64,000 nucleotides of DNA from assembly GCF_033096445.1 (NCBI RefSeq), contig NZ_AP028155.1, positions 1-64,000 of the forward strand, written 5' to 3'. Both the position numbers and the translations under genes were made by a program. The notes beneath the pieces are model-generated. The model did not search any database. It was not told the DNA's origin and worked only from the letters and a program-made list of their open reading frames with translations. This DNA is from Butyricimonas faecihominis. Lineage in GTDB: Bacteria; Bacteroidota; Bacteroidia; Bacteroidales; Marinifilaceae. Positions 14,209-25,157 of the stretch are shown here, piece after piece (position 1 is the stretch's first letter; each line of letters starts with the position of its first letter).

Positions 14209-17200
14209 ATGCGTTTTAAAAGAATATTTCAAATCGGTGTATGGGCATTTTGTTTGCTGGTGGCTTTTTCTGTTCATGGGAGTGTTCGGGATAAAGGATA
14301 TATTTTAGTCATTAATTCTTACACGGAGGGGGCGATATGGTCGAACTATGTGATTGATAGTATCCGGAAGGATCGATCAATCGGGGAGAATGTCGCGGTG
14401 GAATCCATGAATACACTCTTGATTGATGACGAAGAGAGTATGCGTGTCAAGAAAGATGATGTCTTGTCGAAGTACACGGAACTGCCTAAAGCGATTGTCT
14501 TACTTGGAAGTAGTGCTTGGTGTCTGTTCGAGCAAGAGTTGAACGGGATCTGGAAAGATGTACCTATGATTCTTTGCGTGGAGAATGATTACGTTGCCCC
14601 CGTGGAGGCATTTCTAAAAAAGCATGAAGTTATTCAGGAAGAAAAGATTCCTTTATTAAAAGTTCTGGGAGAGGCTAACGTCTCGATTATCAAGTGTCCG
14701 GTTTACATCCGGGAAACGATAGAAGAAATGCGTTTGTTGTTGCCCGATCTGGAGAAGATCGTGTTAATGTCTGACCATCGTTACGTGAGTGCCCAAGTGA
14801 GATGCCAGATGCGTAAAGTGTGTGAGCAGTATTTCCCTGATCTTGAGGTGGCCTATTTTACGGAGGGGGAATACTCTTTGGATCAGGTACTCGATTCTAT
14901 CGAATCGTTTGATATTCAAAAGGTAGGATTGCTTTATTATTCTTGGTTCCAGCGGAAGAATTTGGCGGGTAATAAATATTTAACCTCGAATAATCACAAG
15001 ACGATCTGTTCTTTTGACAATCATCCGATTTTTACTTTAGAGGATGTCGGGATGGCTGACGGGGAGATGGCCGGGGGATATTTTTATCGAGGAAAAGATT
15101 TTGCCCATACTGTTATGCGTACTTTGCGGGATGTGTTGAACGGGAAGGACCCTAAAACAATCCCCGTGCAGATCGCCGGGAAACCGGAATGTTATTTGTC
15201 CTACCCGATCCTTCAAAAAGCGGGAATTCCGGAGTCATTATATCCCGATGATGCGAATTATTTGTTTGCTCCGGAAAGTTTCTGGGAGAAAACCCGTTAT
15301 ATGTGGATCGTGATTGTTGTTTTGTTGTTCATTACTTATATCATGTGGGCTCGGGTACGACTTTTAAAAAAGGAAAAAATGATGCGGGGGAGGGAGATGA
15401 TATTACTTCAGAAGTACAAGACTCTTTTTAATAATATGCCTCTTGCCTACATGAAACATCGATTGCTTTACAATGCGAAAGGGGATATCGTGGATTACCG
15501 GATTGAAGAAGTGAACCCGATGTTCGAAGAATATTTTGTAGAAGCGTCCCGTGTCGTCGGGAAGAAAGGGAGCGAGTTGAAAGATGATAATAAAAGCGGA
15601 GAATTTGCCGTGTTATATAAAAAGATGCTTGAGGAACAGAAATCTTTCACGATCGAATATTTTTATAAACGGACGGGGAAATTCTTTGAGGTAATCAATA
15701 TCGCTTCCATGGAAAAAGATATGGTGGATATTTTTTGTGTGGACGTGACAGATTTACGGAAAACAAAATCCATGTTAGAGTCTGTGAATTATAAATTGTC
15801 TATGGCTCTTGATGTTTCTAATATTGTGCCTTGGCGTTGGGATTTGGAAAGACATACCGTCTTGTGTGATGTGAATCGTCCGATAGAACTGAAACATTGT
15901 GTTGATGACGGGAATTCTTTGGCGGTTCCTGAAGAGCAATATTTTTCAAAGATACACAAAGATGACCGGGAGCGAGTAAAGGCGGCTTATTCGGCTTTAA
16001 TATCCGGTAACGTGTCCAAGATCAGGGAGGAATACCGGGTGTTGGATAAGAGCGAACATCATTATTCTTACGAATGGGTGGAGGCTCAGGCTACCGTGGA
16101 TCAACGGGATAAAAACGGGCATCCCTTGTCATTAGTGGGTTCTTCGGTGGTTATCACGACCCGGAAGCAAATGGAACTGGCGTTGCGTGAGGCGAAAGAG
16201 CATGCAGAAGAATCTAACCGGTTGAAATCGGCCTTTCTTGCCAATATGAGCCATGAAATTCGTACGCCGTTGAATGCTATCGTCGGATTCTCCAATATCT
16301 TGGCATCAGCGGAAGCGGAGGAGGAGAAACGAGAGTATATTAATATTATCGAGAACAATAACACGTTACTTTTGCAATTAATTAGTGATATTCTTGATCT
16401 TTCCAAGATTGAGTCCGGTTCGATGGAGTTTGCTTATTCGGAATTTGACTTAAATGCCTTGATGCGAGGATTGGAACAAACCTCTTGTTTACGACTGACT
16501 TCTGCCGCGGTGGAAATTAAATTTGATGAGTATCTTCCGGATTGTTGCATTCGTTCGGAGAAAAATCGATTAACACAAGTGATTACCAATCTGATCAATA
16601 ACGCGATAAAATTCACGAAAGAGGGAACGATTCGTTTCGGTTATCATCTTTTGGAGAAAGATTCTCTTTATTTTTATGTGTCCGACACGGGATGCGGTAT
16701 TGATGCGGATAAAAAAGATGCCGTGTTTGAACGATTCGTGAAGTTGGACAATTTTGTACAGGGAACGGGGCTTGGCTTGTCAATCTGCAAAACTATCGTG
16801 GAACGGATGGGAGGTAAAATCGGGGTGGAATCGGAAGTCGGGCAAGGAACAACTTTTTGGTTTACGATTCCTTACGTGGCTGTAAAATTGCATTATCAGG
16901 AAATAAAGGAAGAGAAAATCGTTCAGCACACAGTCGAAAAAAATAAACTCAAAATACTGGTTGCCGAAGATAATCCGAGTAATTACATGCTTTTCGAATC
17001 CATCTTGAAAAAGGATTATCAATTGATACACGCGTGGAATGGCCGGGAGGCCGTTGAATTGTTTAAAGAACACGATCCGCATTTGGTTTTAATGGATATA
17101 AATATGCCGGAGTTGAATGGTTTTCAAGCCGTGCAGGAAATTCGCAAGATTTCCGGGACGGTTCCCGTGATTGCGGTTACAGCCTATGCTTATGCCTCTG

Positions 17201-17316
17201 ATGAAGAGAAAATCATGGCCAGCGGGTTTGACGGCTACACGGCCAAACCGATTAATGCAAATTTATTAAGGAGTAAAATTATCGCTTTGTTGGAGAAACA
17301 TCTTATTTTGCTCTAG
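14209..17316 (+). CDS. Hybrid sensor histidine kinase with periplasmic binding-protein-like sensor
   Basis: A 1035-residue membrane sensor kinase. A signal/anchor segment (about 10-25) comes before a periplasmic domain of about 340 residues resembling ABC-type substrate-binding proteins ([10 protein letters not shown] opening). A membrane helix follows (about 363-382), then two PAS-like modules. The kinase has the H-box SHEIRTPLN with His682, N-box [10 protein letters not shown]1 DTGCGID and G2 GTGLGLSI. A receiver domain at the C terminus has phospho-acceptor Asp963 in LMDINMPE. No DNA-binding domain is present, so output must pass to another protein. The ligand is unknown. The EEP gene starts immediately after. 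Confidence 0.92.
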   Translation: MRFKRIFQIGVWAFCLLVAFSVHGSVRDKGYILVINSYTEGAIWSNYVIDSIRKDRSIGENVAVESMNTLLIDDEESMRVKKDDVLSKYTELPKAIVLLGSSAWCLFEQELNGIWKDVPMILCVENDYVAPVEAFLKKHEVIQEEKIPLLKVLGEANVSIIKCPVYIRETIEEMRLLLPDLEKIVLMSDHRYVSAQVRCQMRKVCEQYFPDLEVAYFTEGEYSLDQVLDSIESFDIQKVGLLYYSWFQRKNLAGNKYLTSNNHKTICSFDNHPIFTLEDVGMADGEMAGGYFYRGKDFAHTVMRTLRDVLNGKDPKTIPVQIAGKPECYLSYPILQKAGIPESLYPDDANYLFAPESFWEKTRYMWIVIVVLLFITYIMWARVRLLKKEKMMRGREMILLQKYKTLFNNMPLAYMKHRLLYNAKGDIVDYRIEEVNPMFEEYFVEASRVVGKKGSELKDDNKSGEFAVLYKKMLEEQKSFTIEYFYKRTGKFFEVINIASMEKDMVDIFCVDVTDLRKTKSMLESVNYKLSMALDVSNIVPWRWDLERHTVLCDVNRPIELKHCVDDGNSLAVPEEQYFSKIHKDDRERVKAAYSALISGNVSKIREEYRVLDKSEHHYSYEWVEAQATVDQRDKNGHPLSLVGSSVVITTRKQMELALREAKEHAEESNRLKSAFLANMSHEIRTPLNAIVGFSNILASAEAEEEKREYINIIENNNTLLLQLISDILDLSKIESGSMEFAYSEFDLNALMRGLEQTSCLRLTSAAVEIKFDEYLPDCCIRSEKNRLTQVITNLINNAIKFTKEGTIRFGYHLLEKDSLYFYVSDTGCGIDADKKDAVFERFVKLDNFVQGTGLGLSICKTIVERMGGKIGVESEVGQGTTFWFTIPYVAVKLHYQEIKEEKIVQHTVEKNKLKILVAEDNPSNYMLFESILKKDYQLIHAWNGREAVELFKEHDPHLVLMDINMPELNGFQAVQEIRKISGTVPVIAVTAYAYASDEEKIMASGFDGYTAKPINANLLRSKIIALLEKHLILL

Positions 17317-17318
17317 TG

Positions 17319-18332
17319 ATGTTTCTAAAGGCCTGTATCGAGGTATTTTTATTGTGTGTCTCCTGTGTTTCATATGCCCAGACGGGGGTGCGGGAACGAG
17401 TCGTGTTCTATAATACGGAAAATCTGTTTGATACCCGAAACGACACGCTGACGGCAGATGACGATTTTACTCCCCGGGGAAAACAACATTGGAACCGGGA
17501 ACGTTATACCCGGAAGTTACTCAATATCTCGAAAGTGTTAAGCAGTCTTGGTGCGGGAAACTTTCCGCTACTCATCGGCTTGAGCGAGGTGGAGAATCGG
17601 GGTGTTGTTTCCGACTTGGTAAACAAAACGGTGTTGGCGGATGGTAATTATGGGATTGTACATGCCGACTCCCCGGATGCAAGGGGAATTGATGTTGCCT
17701 TACTCTACCGGAAAGATTCATTCCGGCTATTGCATAACGCTTTCTTTCCTGTCCGTTTAAAAAGCGGGGAGACTACCCGGGATATACTTTATTGTGAGGG
17801 TATATCGGCCCCAAACGATACTCTTCATGTTTTTGTTTGTCATTTCCCTTCCATGCGGGGTGGGGAGGCGAAAAGTGAATGGAAACGGGTAAAAGCGGCA
17901 TCTGTCGTGAGGCAGAAGGTGGATTCTATACAGGATCTTCATCCCCGGGCCATGATTTTAATTTTGGGAGATTTAAACGGGCGTGCGAATACACCCGCGC
18001 AAAAGATGTTGAAAACTCAAGATCCGGAATCCGGGACAATTAAATCTGAAAACTTTTACAACACCGGGTATTACTTGCTGGGAAAAAACTATGGTAGTTA
18101 TCGTTACAAGGGAGAGTGGCAGACGCTGGATCACATCATTGTTTCAGGGAACTTGTTGAATGGGAAAGCTGATTTGCAGGTATCCCGAAGAATGGGTATC
18201 TATGATGCGGATTTTCTACTTGAAGAAGAGCGAGGGACTTTCGGCGTTCGTCCGAAACCGACCTATCGGGGGCCTCACTACATTGGAGGATACAGCGATC
18301 ATCTTCCGGTCTTTATCGATTTAAAGAAATAA
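17319..18332 (+). CDS. Exported endonuclease/exonuclease/phosphatase family protein
   Basis: A 337-residue protein with the EEP fold shared by exonuclease III, DNase I and phosphatases. A signal peptide spans about 1-21, ending SYAQ, so it is exported. Family motifs are visible: VVFYNTENLFDT, LIGLSEVENR (metal-binding Glu), LILGDLNGRAN (catalytic Asp and Asn), and GGYSDHLPVFID (catalytic Asp-His). The substrate may be nucleic acid or a phosphoester. It starts two bases after the kinase stop, so the two are almost certainly co-transcribed. GTG at 17316 is an alternative start. Confidence 0.9.
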   Translation: MFLKACIEVFLLCVSCVSYAQTGVRERVVFYNTENLFDTRNDTLTADDDFTPRGKQHWNRERYTRKLLNISKVLSSLGAGNFPLLIGLSEVENRGVVSDLVNKTVLADGNYGIVHADSPDARGIDVALLYRKDSFRLLHNAFFPVRLKSGETTRDILYCEGISAPNDTLHVFVCHFPSMRGGEAKSEWKRVKAASVVRQKVDSIQDLHPRAMILILGDLNGRANTPAQKMLKTQDPESGTIKSENFYNTGYYLLGKNYGSYRYKGEWQTLDHIIVSGNLLNGKADLQVSRRMGIYDADFLLEEERGTFGVRPKPTYRGPHYIGGYSDHLPVFIDLKK

Positions 18333-18364
18333 TTGCTGTTTTTAAAAATAAAAGATTACTTTTG
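18333..18364 (+). promoter_or_regulatory. Probable promoter of corA
   Basis: TTG at 18333-18335 is followed after 21 bases by TACTTTTG at 18357-18364. It directly follows the EEP stop and leaves a leader of about 100 bases before corA. Confidence 0.55.
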
Positions 18365-18469
18365 TGGCAAAATTCATAGAACAAGATATGGACGACTATC
18401 ATCAACAGTATTAATCTGAATAGGGGTTCTCGATAAATGCCTCTATTCATAAATTGAAGGAGGATTATT

Positions 18470-19396
18470 ATGAGAACTTTCCTAATGGGTAAAGTAGGGT
18501 TCGTGGAAAAAAAAGTATGGGAACCCAATTGCTGGATTAATGTTGTTTCACCCACTCAGGACGATCTTCGCTACCTGATCGACGAAATGGGAATTCCGGA
18601 GGCTTTTATTGATGACGTTGAAGACGTGGACGAGCGTTCCCGTTTGGAAGTAGAGGATGGATGGACGCTGATGATCCTGCGTATTCCTTTTAAGTCGGTA
18701 GATACAAGTATTCCTTTCATCACGGTGCCTTTGGGGATTATCGTGAAGGAGGATATGTTTGTAACCGTGTGCTATTACGAGACAGAAATGATTCCCGATT
18801 TCATCAATTACGTGATTCGTAAAAACTTGGAGATTGCCAATAACTGGGATCTTGTTTTCCGTTTGTTTCTTTCTGCCTCCGTGTGGTATTTGAAATACTT
18901 GAAACAAATCAACGCCCAGATGCATATGGCAGAGGTCGAATTGGAACGTTCCATCCGGAATGAAGAATTACAACGGTTGCTAAAAATCGAGAAATCGTTG
19001 GTATTCTTTATTACTTCTTTGCGTGGGAATGATAACTTGTTGATCAAAATGAAGACTTTGAAAGTGCAGCGGCAATTTTTCGACGAGGATTTGGTGGAGG
19101 ACGTGGAGATCGAATTGCGGCAGGCTCAGGATTCGGCCCGTATTTATAGCGATATTTTAAGCGGTACAATGGATGCCTATGCTTCGGTGATTTCCAATAA
19201 CTTGAATATCGTGATGAAACGGATGACGTCCATCTCGATTATATTAATGTTACCGACCTTGATTGCCAGTTTGTACGGGATGAATGTCCCGAACTCTTTG
19301 GAGGAAAATCCATACGGATTTTTGATCGTGATTGTTATCTCGATACTCTTTTCCGTCTTCGGTTTCATCGTGTTTAAATGGCGCCATTGGTTTTAA
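18470..19396 (+). CDS. corA: CorA family magnesium/divalent cation transporter
   Basis: A 308-residue homopentameric cation channel of the inner membrane. The N-terminal cytoplasmic alpha/beta domain and long stalk helix lead to two C-terminal membrane helices. The loop signature YGMN lies between them (ASLYGMNVP). Length and order match CorA. It has its own putative promoter and a leader of about 100 bases. I saw no M-box type riboswitch, but I could not fold the leader. An AGGAGG-like stretch about 10 bases before the ATG is a rare Shine-Dalgarno-like site in this window. Confidence 0.93.
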   Translation: MRTFLMGKVGFVEKKVWEPNCWINVVSPTQDDLRYLIDEMGIPEAFIDDVEDVDERSRLEVEDGWTLMILRIPFKSVDTSIPFITVPLGIIVKEDMFVTVCYYETEMIPDFINYVIRKNLEIANNWDLVFRLFLSASVWYLKYLKQINAQMHMAEVELERSIRNEELQRLLKIEKSLVFFITSLRGNDNLLIKMKTLKVQRQFFDEDLVEDVEIELRQAQDSARIYSDILSGTMDAYASVISNNLNIVMKRMTSISIILMLPTLIASLYGMNVPNSLEENPYGFLIVIVISILFSVFGFIVFKWRHWF

Positions 19397-19535
19397 ATAA
19401 AATATCTAAAACATCTCGTTATTTTAACAAACTATTAACGGTTTGTTGATAAACTTTTGGGGATATTTGATGTCATAACAACAGTGTTGTGAATACTTGT
19501 CTAGGCTCGGCTGAAACAGGCATTTTTGGTATGTA

Positions 19536-20627
19536 ATGATTAAAAATATGAACAAAGGTTTAAAGAGAGTTTTACAAATTGGAATTCCGGTCGTGATCGT
19601 GGGAGCGATCGTGATCCCTCGTTTGGATTTTTCTTCGGATAAAGAGACGTCAACCCCGACAACAGCTGTCAAGGCGGCTAGCCGGGGAGCTTTACCGGTA
19701 TCGGGGATCGTGGCATCTATGTCAACTTCCGGTAATGGAATTCCCGTAACGGGATTATTGGTTGCAAATGAAGAAGTCGAACTGGTTTCGGAAACAGCCG
19801 GTAAAGTTGTGAAGATCGCTTTTGAAGAAGGAACGTTGGTGAAGAAAGGAACCTTGTTGGTGAAAGTGGATGATTCGGATTTGCAGGCTCAACTCGCTCG
19901 TGCCGAATTCCAAAAAGAATTATTGGCTGCCAAATTGGAAAGACAGCGGATACTATTAAAACGGGAATCCATCAGCGTGGAAGAATTTCAACAGTTGGAG
20001 ACCGAGTACAATATGAATCTGGCTGATATTGAATTATTAAAGGTTAAAATTGCTCGAACTGAAATCCGGGCTCCCTTTGACGGTCGAATGGGATTCCGTT
20101 TCGTGAGTGAGGGGAGTTACTTGCAACCGAGTACCAAGGTGTCCACGATTGTTGATAACTCTTATCTGAAAATTGAATTTTCTATTCCTGAAAAATATAT
20201 TGATCTGCCTTTAGTGGGTAGAAAACTTACTTTCCAGCCTAGTGGTATGGAACATCAGATCGAGGCGGAAGTGTATGCTGTTGATCCACAGGCAGACGTG
20301 GCAACTCATACCATAAATCTGCGGGCTCGTTACCGGAATACTAAAAATCTTGTAGCCGGAATGTTCGTGAAAGGGGAATTGATGACGGCTGAGAATTTGA
20401 AATATATACTTGTTCCGACAGAGGCCGTCGTGCCGGAGATGGACGGGAAACGTTTGTGGGTAGTGAAAAATAAAAAGGCTACCAGCGTACCCGTGCAAAC
20501 AGACAGTCGGGATTCCCAATTCGTGGAAGTAACTTCCGGAATACAGGTGGGTGACACCGTGTTAACGGGAGGCTTGATGCAATTGCGTGAGGGAATGATT
20601 GTGAATGTCAAGTTGAATAAAAATTAA
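19536..20627 (+). CDS. RND efflux periplasmic adaptor subunit (membrane fusion protein)
   Basis: A 363-residue HlyD/MdtA-type adaptor that bridges an inner-membrane RND pump and an outer-membrane TolC channel. It has an N-terminal membrane segment or signal (about 12-30), a lipoyl half-motif (AGKVVKIAFEEGTLVKKG), a short helical hairpin (about 115-165), the second lipoyl half (IRAPFDGRMGF), then beta-barrel and membrane-proximal domains. A start at 19548 is equally possible. It is the first gene of the operon with the pump (9 bases on) and TolC. No TetR or MarR regulator lies beside it. Confidence 0.93.
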   Translation: MIKNMNKGLKRVLQIGIPVVIVGAIVIPRLDFSSDKETSTPTTAVKAASRGALPVSGIVASMSTSGNGIPVTGLLVANEEVELVSETAGKVVKIAFEEGTLVKKGTLLVKVDDSDLQAQLARAEFQKELLAAKLERQRILLKRESISVEEFQQLETEYNMNLADIELLKVKIARTEIRAPFDGRMGFRFVSEGSYLQPSTKVSTIVDNSYLKIEFSIPEKYIDLPLVGRKLTFQPSGMEHQIEAEVYAVDPQADVATHTINLRARYRNTKNLVAGMFVKGELMTAENLKYILVPTEAVVPEMDGKRLWVVKNKKATSVPVQTDSRDSQFVEVTSGIQVGDTVLTGGLMQLREGMIVNVKLNKN

Positions 20628-20635
20628 TCAGTGGT

Positions 20636-23600
20636 ATGAGTTTATCTTCAACCTGTATAAAGCGTCCGGTGCTGGCAACCGTGTTAAACTTGATTTTGGT
20701 TATTGTCGGTTCCATCGGGTTGCTATATTTAGGCGTGCGTGACTACCCTAGCGTGGACCCCCCGGTAATATCCGTGTCGACCTCGTTCGTGGGGGCTAAC
20801 GCCGATGTTATTGAAACACAAATTACCGAGCCTCTGGAATCGGCTATTAACGGTATCCAAGGAATCCGTTCATTAAGTAGTACGAGCCGTGACGGGCAAA
20901 GCCGGATCACGATAGAATTCGAATTAAGCGTGGATTTGGAAACGGCAGCTAATGACGTCCGGGACAAAGTTTCCGGAACGTTACGTCGTTTACCGCAGGA
21001 TATAGATCCCCCGACCGTGTACAAGGCGGATGCGGATGCCCAACCTATTTTTGCTGTTTCTTTGCGTAGTGGTCAACGTTCGTTGATCGACCTGAGCGGG
21101 TATGCCGAACGTTATTACAAAGAACGGTTACAGACCATCCCCGGAGTGAGTAGCGTGGATATTTGGGGAGAAAAACGTTATTCCGTGCGTTTGCGCATGG
21201 ACCCGGCTTTACTTGCAGCACATCGGTTGACCCCGATGGACGTGCAGTCTGCCGTTGAAAAAGAGAACATCGAATTACCTTCCGGACGAGTGGAAGGAGA
21301 CAATACCGAGTTGACAATCCGTACGTTGGGACGATTAATGTCTATCGAGGATTTCAACAACTTGGTCATTTCGAGAGAAGGATCAAAAATTGTTCGTTTT
21401 AAAGATATTGGAGTGGCGGAAGTGGATGCCGAGAATACCCGGAGTATTGCCAAACGTAACGGCCTTCCCATGGTGATGTGTGCTTTGATTCCCCAGCCGG
21501 GAGCAAACTACATTGATATTGCGGACCGGGCCTATCTCGTGATGCAGGATTTGGAAAAGGACCTGCCGGAAGATATTGATGCCACGATTGCCTTCGACAA
21601 CACGGTATTTATCCGGAGTTCAATCAACGAGGTGGAGGACACGATTTTCGAGGCTTTCCTTTTGGTTGTTTTGATCATTTTCCTTTTCTTGCGGAGTTGG
21701 CGGACGACGTTAATTCCCGTTCTGGCAATCCCCGTGTCATTGATTGCCTCCTTCTTTATTATGTACGTGGCCGGGTTCACCATCAACATCTTGACCTTGC
21801 TGGCAGTCGTGCTGGCCATCGGTTTGGTGGTTGACGATGCTATCGTGGTCATGGAGAATATATTCACGAAAATAGAGCAAGGAATGTCCCCGTTGCAGGC
21901 GGGATTCAAGGGATCAAACGAGATATTTTTTGCCGTTATCGCGACAACAGTGGTGTTGGTAGCCGTGTTCTTCCCAATCGTTTTCTTGGAAGGAACCACG
22001 GGGCGTTTGTTCCGTGAATTTAGCGTGGTGATTGCCGGAGCCGTGGTAGTTTCCTCTTTCGTGGCGTTGACATTTACACCGATGATTTCCACGAAACTAT
22101 TGACCCGGAATGCCACGCAAAACTGGTTTTACCGGAAAACAGAACCTTTCTTCGAGGGGATGAACCGGGTGTACCGTCGTTGGTTACAACGATTTTTGAA
22201 AGTTCGTTATTGGTCAATCATTATACTCGGGGCTTCCGGTGTAGCCATTTATTTCTTATGGTTATTGATTCCTTCGGAGATGGCTCCTTTGGAGGACCGT
22301 TCGAATATCCGGTTAAACTCGGTTGCCCCGGAAGGAGCCACTTACGAGTACATGGCTCGTTATGCAGATGAAATTTCTAACTTCGTGGAACAAACCGTGC
22401 CGGAACAGGAAAAAGTGATTGAGTTCATCGGGGGGGGGACAAACGAACCGGGCAAGTTTACAATTATGGTTGGTTGATGCCGACAAGCGGAAGCGTACCC
22501 AACAGGAAATTGCCGACGAGTTAGCAATACAAGTGCGTGAATTTACCGGAGGCCGTACCTTGGTTTCCCAACAACAGACCTTTGGCGGTCGGCGGGGAGG
22601 ACTTCCGGTTGAATATGTTATTCAAGCGAAAAATCTGGATGACTTGAAGGCTATATTACCTGTTTTCATGGATGAGGTAAACAAAAGTTCCGTGTTCTCG
22701 GCGTCTGATTTGAACCTGAAATTCACGAAACCGGAGTTGACTATTAATATCGACCGGGACAAGGCTGCCAGTATGGGCGTTTCCGTGCAGGACATTGCCA
22801 AAACACTCCAGTTGACCATGAGTGAACAACGGGTGGGCTATTACATCATGAATGGAAAACAGTACCAGATACTTTCCCAGTTGGAACGTCAGGATCGGAA
22901 TAAACCGAGCGACTTGAAAGGAATATACGTGCGGAATAATAATGGAGACCTGATTCATTTGGATAACCTGATTACAACGTCCGAAAGTTCCATGCCGCCA
23001 CAGCTATACCGTTATGACCGTTTCGTGTCGGCAACTGTTTCTGCCGGACTGGCAAAGGGCGTGACCCTTTCTCAAGGTCTGGAAGAGATGGATCGTATTG
23101 CAGGAGAGGTCTTGAGCGATGACTTTAAAACCACGTTATCGGGAACATCCAAGGACTTCGTGGAAAGTTCTTCCAGTTTGATGTTCGCCTTCATGTTGGC
23201 GTTGGTATTTATCTATTTGGTACTTGCCGCGCAGTTCGAAAGTTTCCGTGATCCGTTAATCATCATGTTTACCGTTCCTTTGGCATTGATCGGAGCTATG
23301 GTTGCTTTGTGGTATTTCGGGCAGACCATGAACATTTTCAGCCAGATTGGAATTATCATGTTGGTTGGATTGGTTTCGAAGAACGGTATCTTAATCGTGG
23401 AATTTGCCAACCAGCGTAAGTTGGCCGGTTTATCCATGCGTGAAGCGATCGAGGATTCAGCCGTGTCTCGTTTACGTCCGATCCTGATGACGAGTTTGTC
23501 CACCGTGTTAGGTATTCTTCCGATGGCAATGGCCACGGGTGCGGGAGCGGAGAGCCGTGTTGCCATGGGTATTGCGGTAGTGGGAGGTATGGTATGCTCC

Positions 23601-23687
23601 ACGCTGTTGACACTCTTCGTGATCCCGGCTATTTACACCTACCTCTCGTCGAAAGAAGTAAAAATAATAGAAGAGATAGAAGATTGA
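20636..23687 (+). pseudogene. RND efflux pump permease, split by a +1 frameshift at G9
   Basis: An inner-membrane proton-driven efflux pump of the AcrB/MexB type. As given it is two open frames: 20636-22477 (613 residues, ending MVG) and one that continues to 23687. Both are clearly one pump. The N-terminal part has the first membrane bundle with DDAIVVMEN, and the second part carries the C-terminal porter and membrane bundle. The break is at nine G (22430-22438). With eight G the frame reads VIEFIGGGQTNRASLQLWLV and then on to the end, giving about 1016 residues, normal for the family. It is therefore an error, an inactivating mutation or a phase-variable switch. Adaptor and TolC genes on either side are intact. 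Confidence 0.9.
22430..22438. repeat. Homopolymer of nine G at the RND frameshift
   Basis: Nine G in a row within the pump gene, preceded by CATC and followed by ACAAACG. One G fewer restores the full-length frame. Such tracts slip in replication and are also prone to sequencing error. Confidence 0.95.
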
Positions 23688-23719
23688 ACAAATTGAAAAT
23701 TTTGCGAGTAGAATAAAGA

Positions 23720-25075
23720 ATGACTATGAAAAAACAGAATTTACGATATATGAAATGGATAGGGAAAATGATCGTTTTATTGTTCATTTTCAATTTTCAA
23801 TTCTCAATTTTCGATTGTTCCGCGCAGCGTGTGAGTCTGGATGAATGTCTGGAAAAAGCCTTGGAATCAAATTTTTCCATTAAAATCATCCGGAACGAGG
23901 CTCGGATGGATAAGAATAATTTGAATTACTCGACTTTCCTACCGACGTTGGAAGGAACCGCGAAACAGACACAGACCCGCAATGACACGAAGACCGAGAA
24001 TAGCGCGGGTGAAGTGAATAAAATGTCGGATGTAAAAACGGATAACTACACCGCGGGAGTTGCTCTAAACTGGCGGATATTTGACGGATTAGAGATGTTC
24101 ACCACCCATGAAAAACAGAAAGAGCTGCTGGCAATGGGTGAGCTTGCCGTGCAGCAAGCCGTGGAGAACTTGATCTTGAACGTGAGTGCAGCCTATTATA
24201 ACGTGCTGGTACAACACCATAAATTGATGGCGGCCCGTCATTCACTGGAACTCTCGAATGAACGTTACGACGAGGCCAGAGTACGTTACAAGATCGGGAA
24301 TAGATCCGGGCTAGAAGCTCAACAGGCAAAAATAGATTTGAACACGGACAGCTCGACTTACGTTCGGCAAAAGGAGGCTTTAAAAAGTGCCTATATCACG
24401 TTGAACAAATTGATGAATACGGATTTGCAAATGGTGAATTACGTGCAAGACACGATCTTGCTGGGGCCGCAACTGGTATTGGGTACCTTGGAACAAAAAA
24501 CTCTGGCAGGAAACACCACCTTGTTGATCGCTAAAAAAGATCAGAAAATTTCCGCGTTGGATTTAAAAAATGCCCGTGCCGTGTTGTTCCCGACGCTGGA
24601 TTTCAACTCCGGGTACAACTATAACAAGACAGATACACCTTCTTCCAGTACCACGTTGAACCGGTCAAACGGTTTTTACTGGGGATTTTCGTTAAATGTC
24701 CCTATATTTAGTCGTTTACAAAACCGGACGAAGATCAAGAATGCCAAACTGGAATTGGAAAATACCGAACTTTCCTATCAGGAGGCGGAAAAAGAAACGC
24801 TGGGAGATTTGGCGTTGATGTATAATTCCTATGAAAACAACCTGCTGATGGTAAATTTCGAGATTGAAAGCGCTAGTGTGGCCGAGGCTAACTTGGATGC
24901 GGCTTTAGAAAAATACAAGATCGGGTCGCTTTCCGGAATCGAATTCAGGGAATTTCAACGTAGTTACATTGATGCCGTTGATCGGAAGTTATCCGCTATC
25001 TATCAGGCAAAAGTTTCCGAATTATCGTTACTGCTTCTTAGCGGGGATATTCGAGGCTCGTTCGTGTCGGAGTAA
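23720..25075 (+). CDS. TolC-family outer membrane efflux protein
   Basis: A 451-residue outer-membrane channel protein, the third member of the tripartite efflux system. After a signal sequence ending near CSAQ, the mature part starts RVSLDECLEKALESN, a typical OEP opening. Two long repeated helical segments with heptad patterns follow (NERYDEARVRYKIG and its C-terminal counterpart LDAALEKYKIGSLSG). Part of the signal peptide ([11 protein letters not shown]) is encoded by four TTTTCAA-type heptads at 23787-23814, which is unusual. It lies 32 bases after the pump gene. Confidence 0.92.
   Translation: MTMKKQNLRYMKWIGKMIVLLFIFNFQFSIFDCSAQRVSLDECLEKALESNFSIKIIRNEARMDKNNLNYSTFLPTLEGTAKQTQTRNDTKTENSAGEVNKMSDVKTDNYTAGVALNWRIFDGLEMFTTHEKQKELLAMGELAVQQAVENLILNVSAAYYNVLVQHHKLMAARHSLELSNERYDEARVRYKIGNRSGLEAQQAKIDLNTDSSTYVRQKEALKSAYITLNKLMNTDLQMVNYVQDTILLGPQLVLGTLEQKTLAGNTTLLIAKKDQKISALDLKNARAVLFPTLDFNSGYNYNKTDTPSSSTTLNRSNGFYWGFSLNVPIFSRLQNRTKIKNAKLELENTELSYQEAEKETLGDLALMYNSYENNLLMVNFEIESASVAEANLDAALEKYKIGSLSGIEFREFQRSYIDAVDRKLSAIYQAKVSELSLLLLSGDIRGSFVSE
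23787..23814. repeat. Four TTTTCAA heptads within the tolC-like signal peptide
   Basis: TTTTCAA, TTTTCAA, TTCTCAA and TTTTCGA follow each other without gaps. The same kind of heptad occurs in intergenic DNA before pfkA (about 55918-55935). Here it is translated as the hydrophobic core of a signal peptide. Confidence 0.8.
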
Positions 25076-25157
25076 TCTGTTATCAGTTCTTAACCACACG
25101 GTAATATTTTTGTCATATCCTACTTGTACTTTTGGCTTGTAATCTTAAAGCGAGTAA

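Noticed and set aside
18365-18469. Mg-sensing riboswitch before corA
   Set aside because: The leader of about 100 bases shows no recognisable M-box pattern by eye; cannot be excluded without folding.
21532-22116. 194-codon minus-strand frame inside the RND pump
   Set aside because: Shadow of the pump coding frame; Thr/Lys/Ile-rich with no motif.
25127-25134. TACTTTTG as a promoter for the alkaline phosphatase gene
   Set aside because: The only upstream TTG is 14 bases away, outside the usual spacing, so it is not listed as a promoter.
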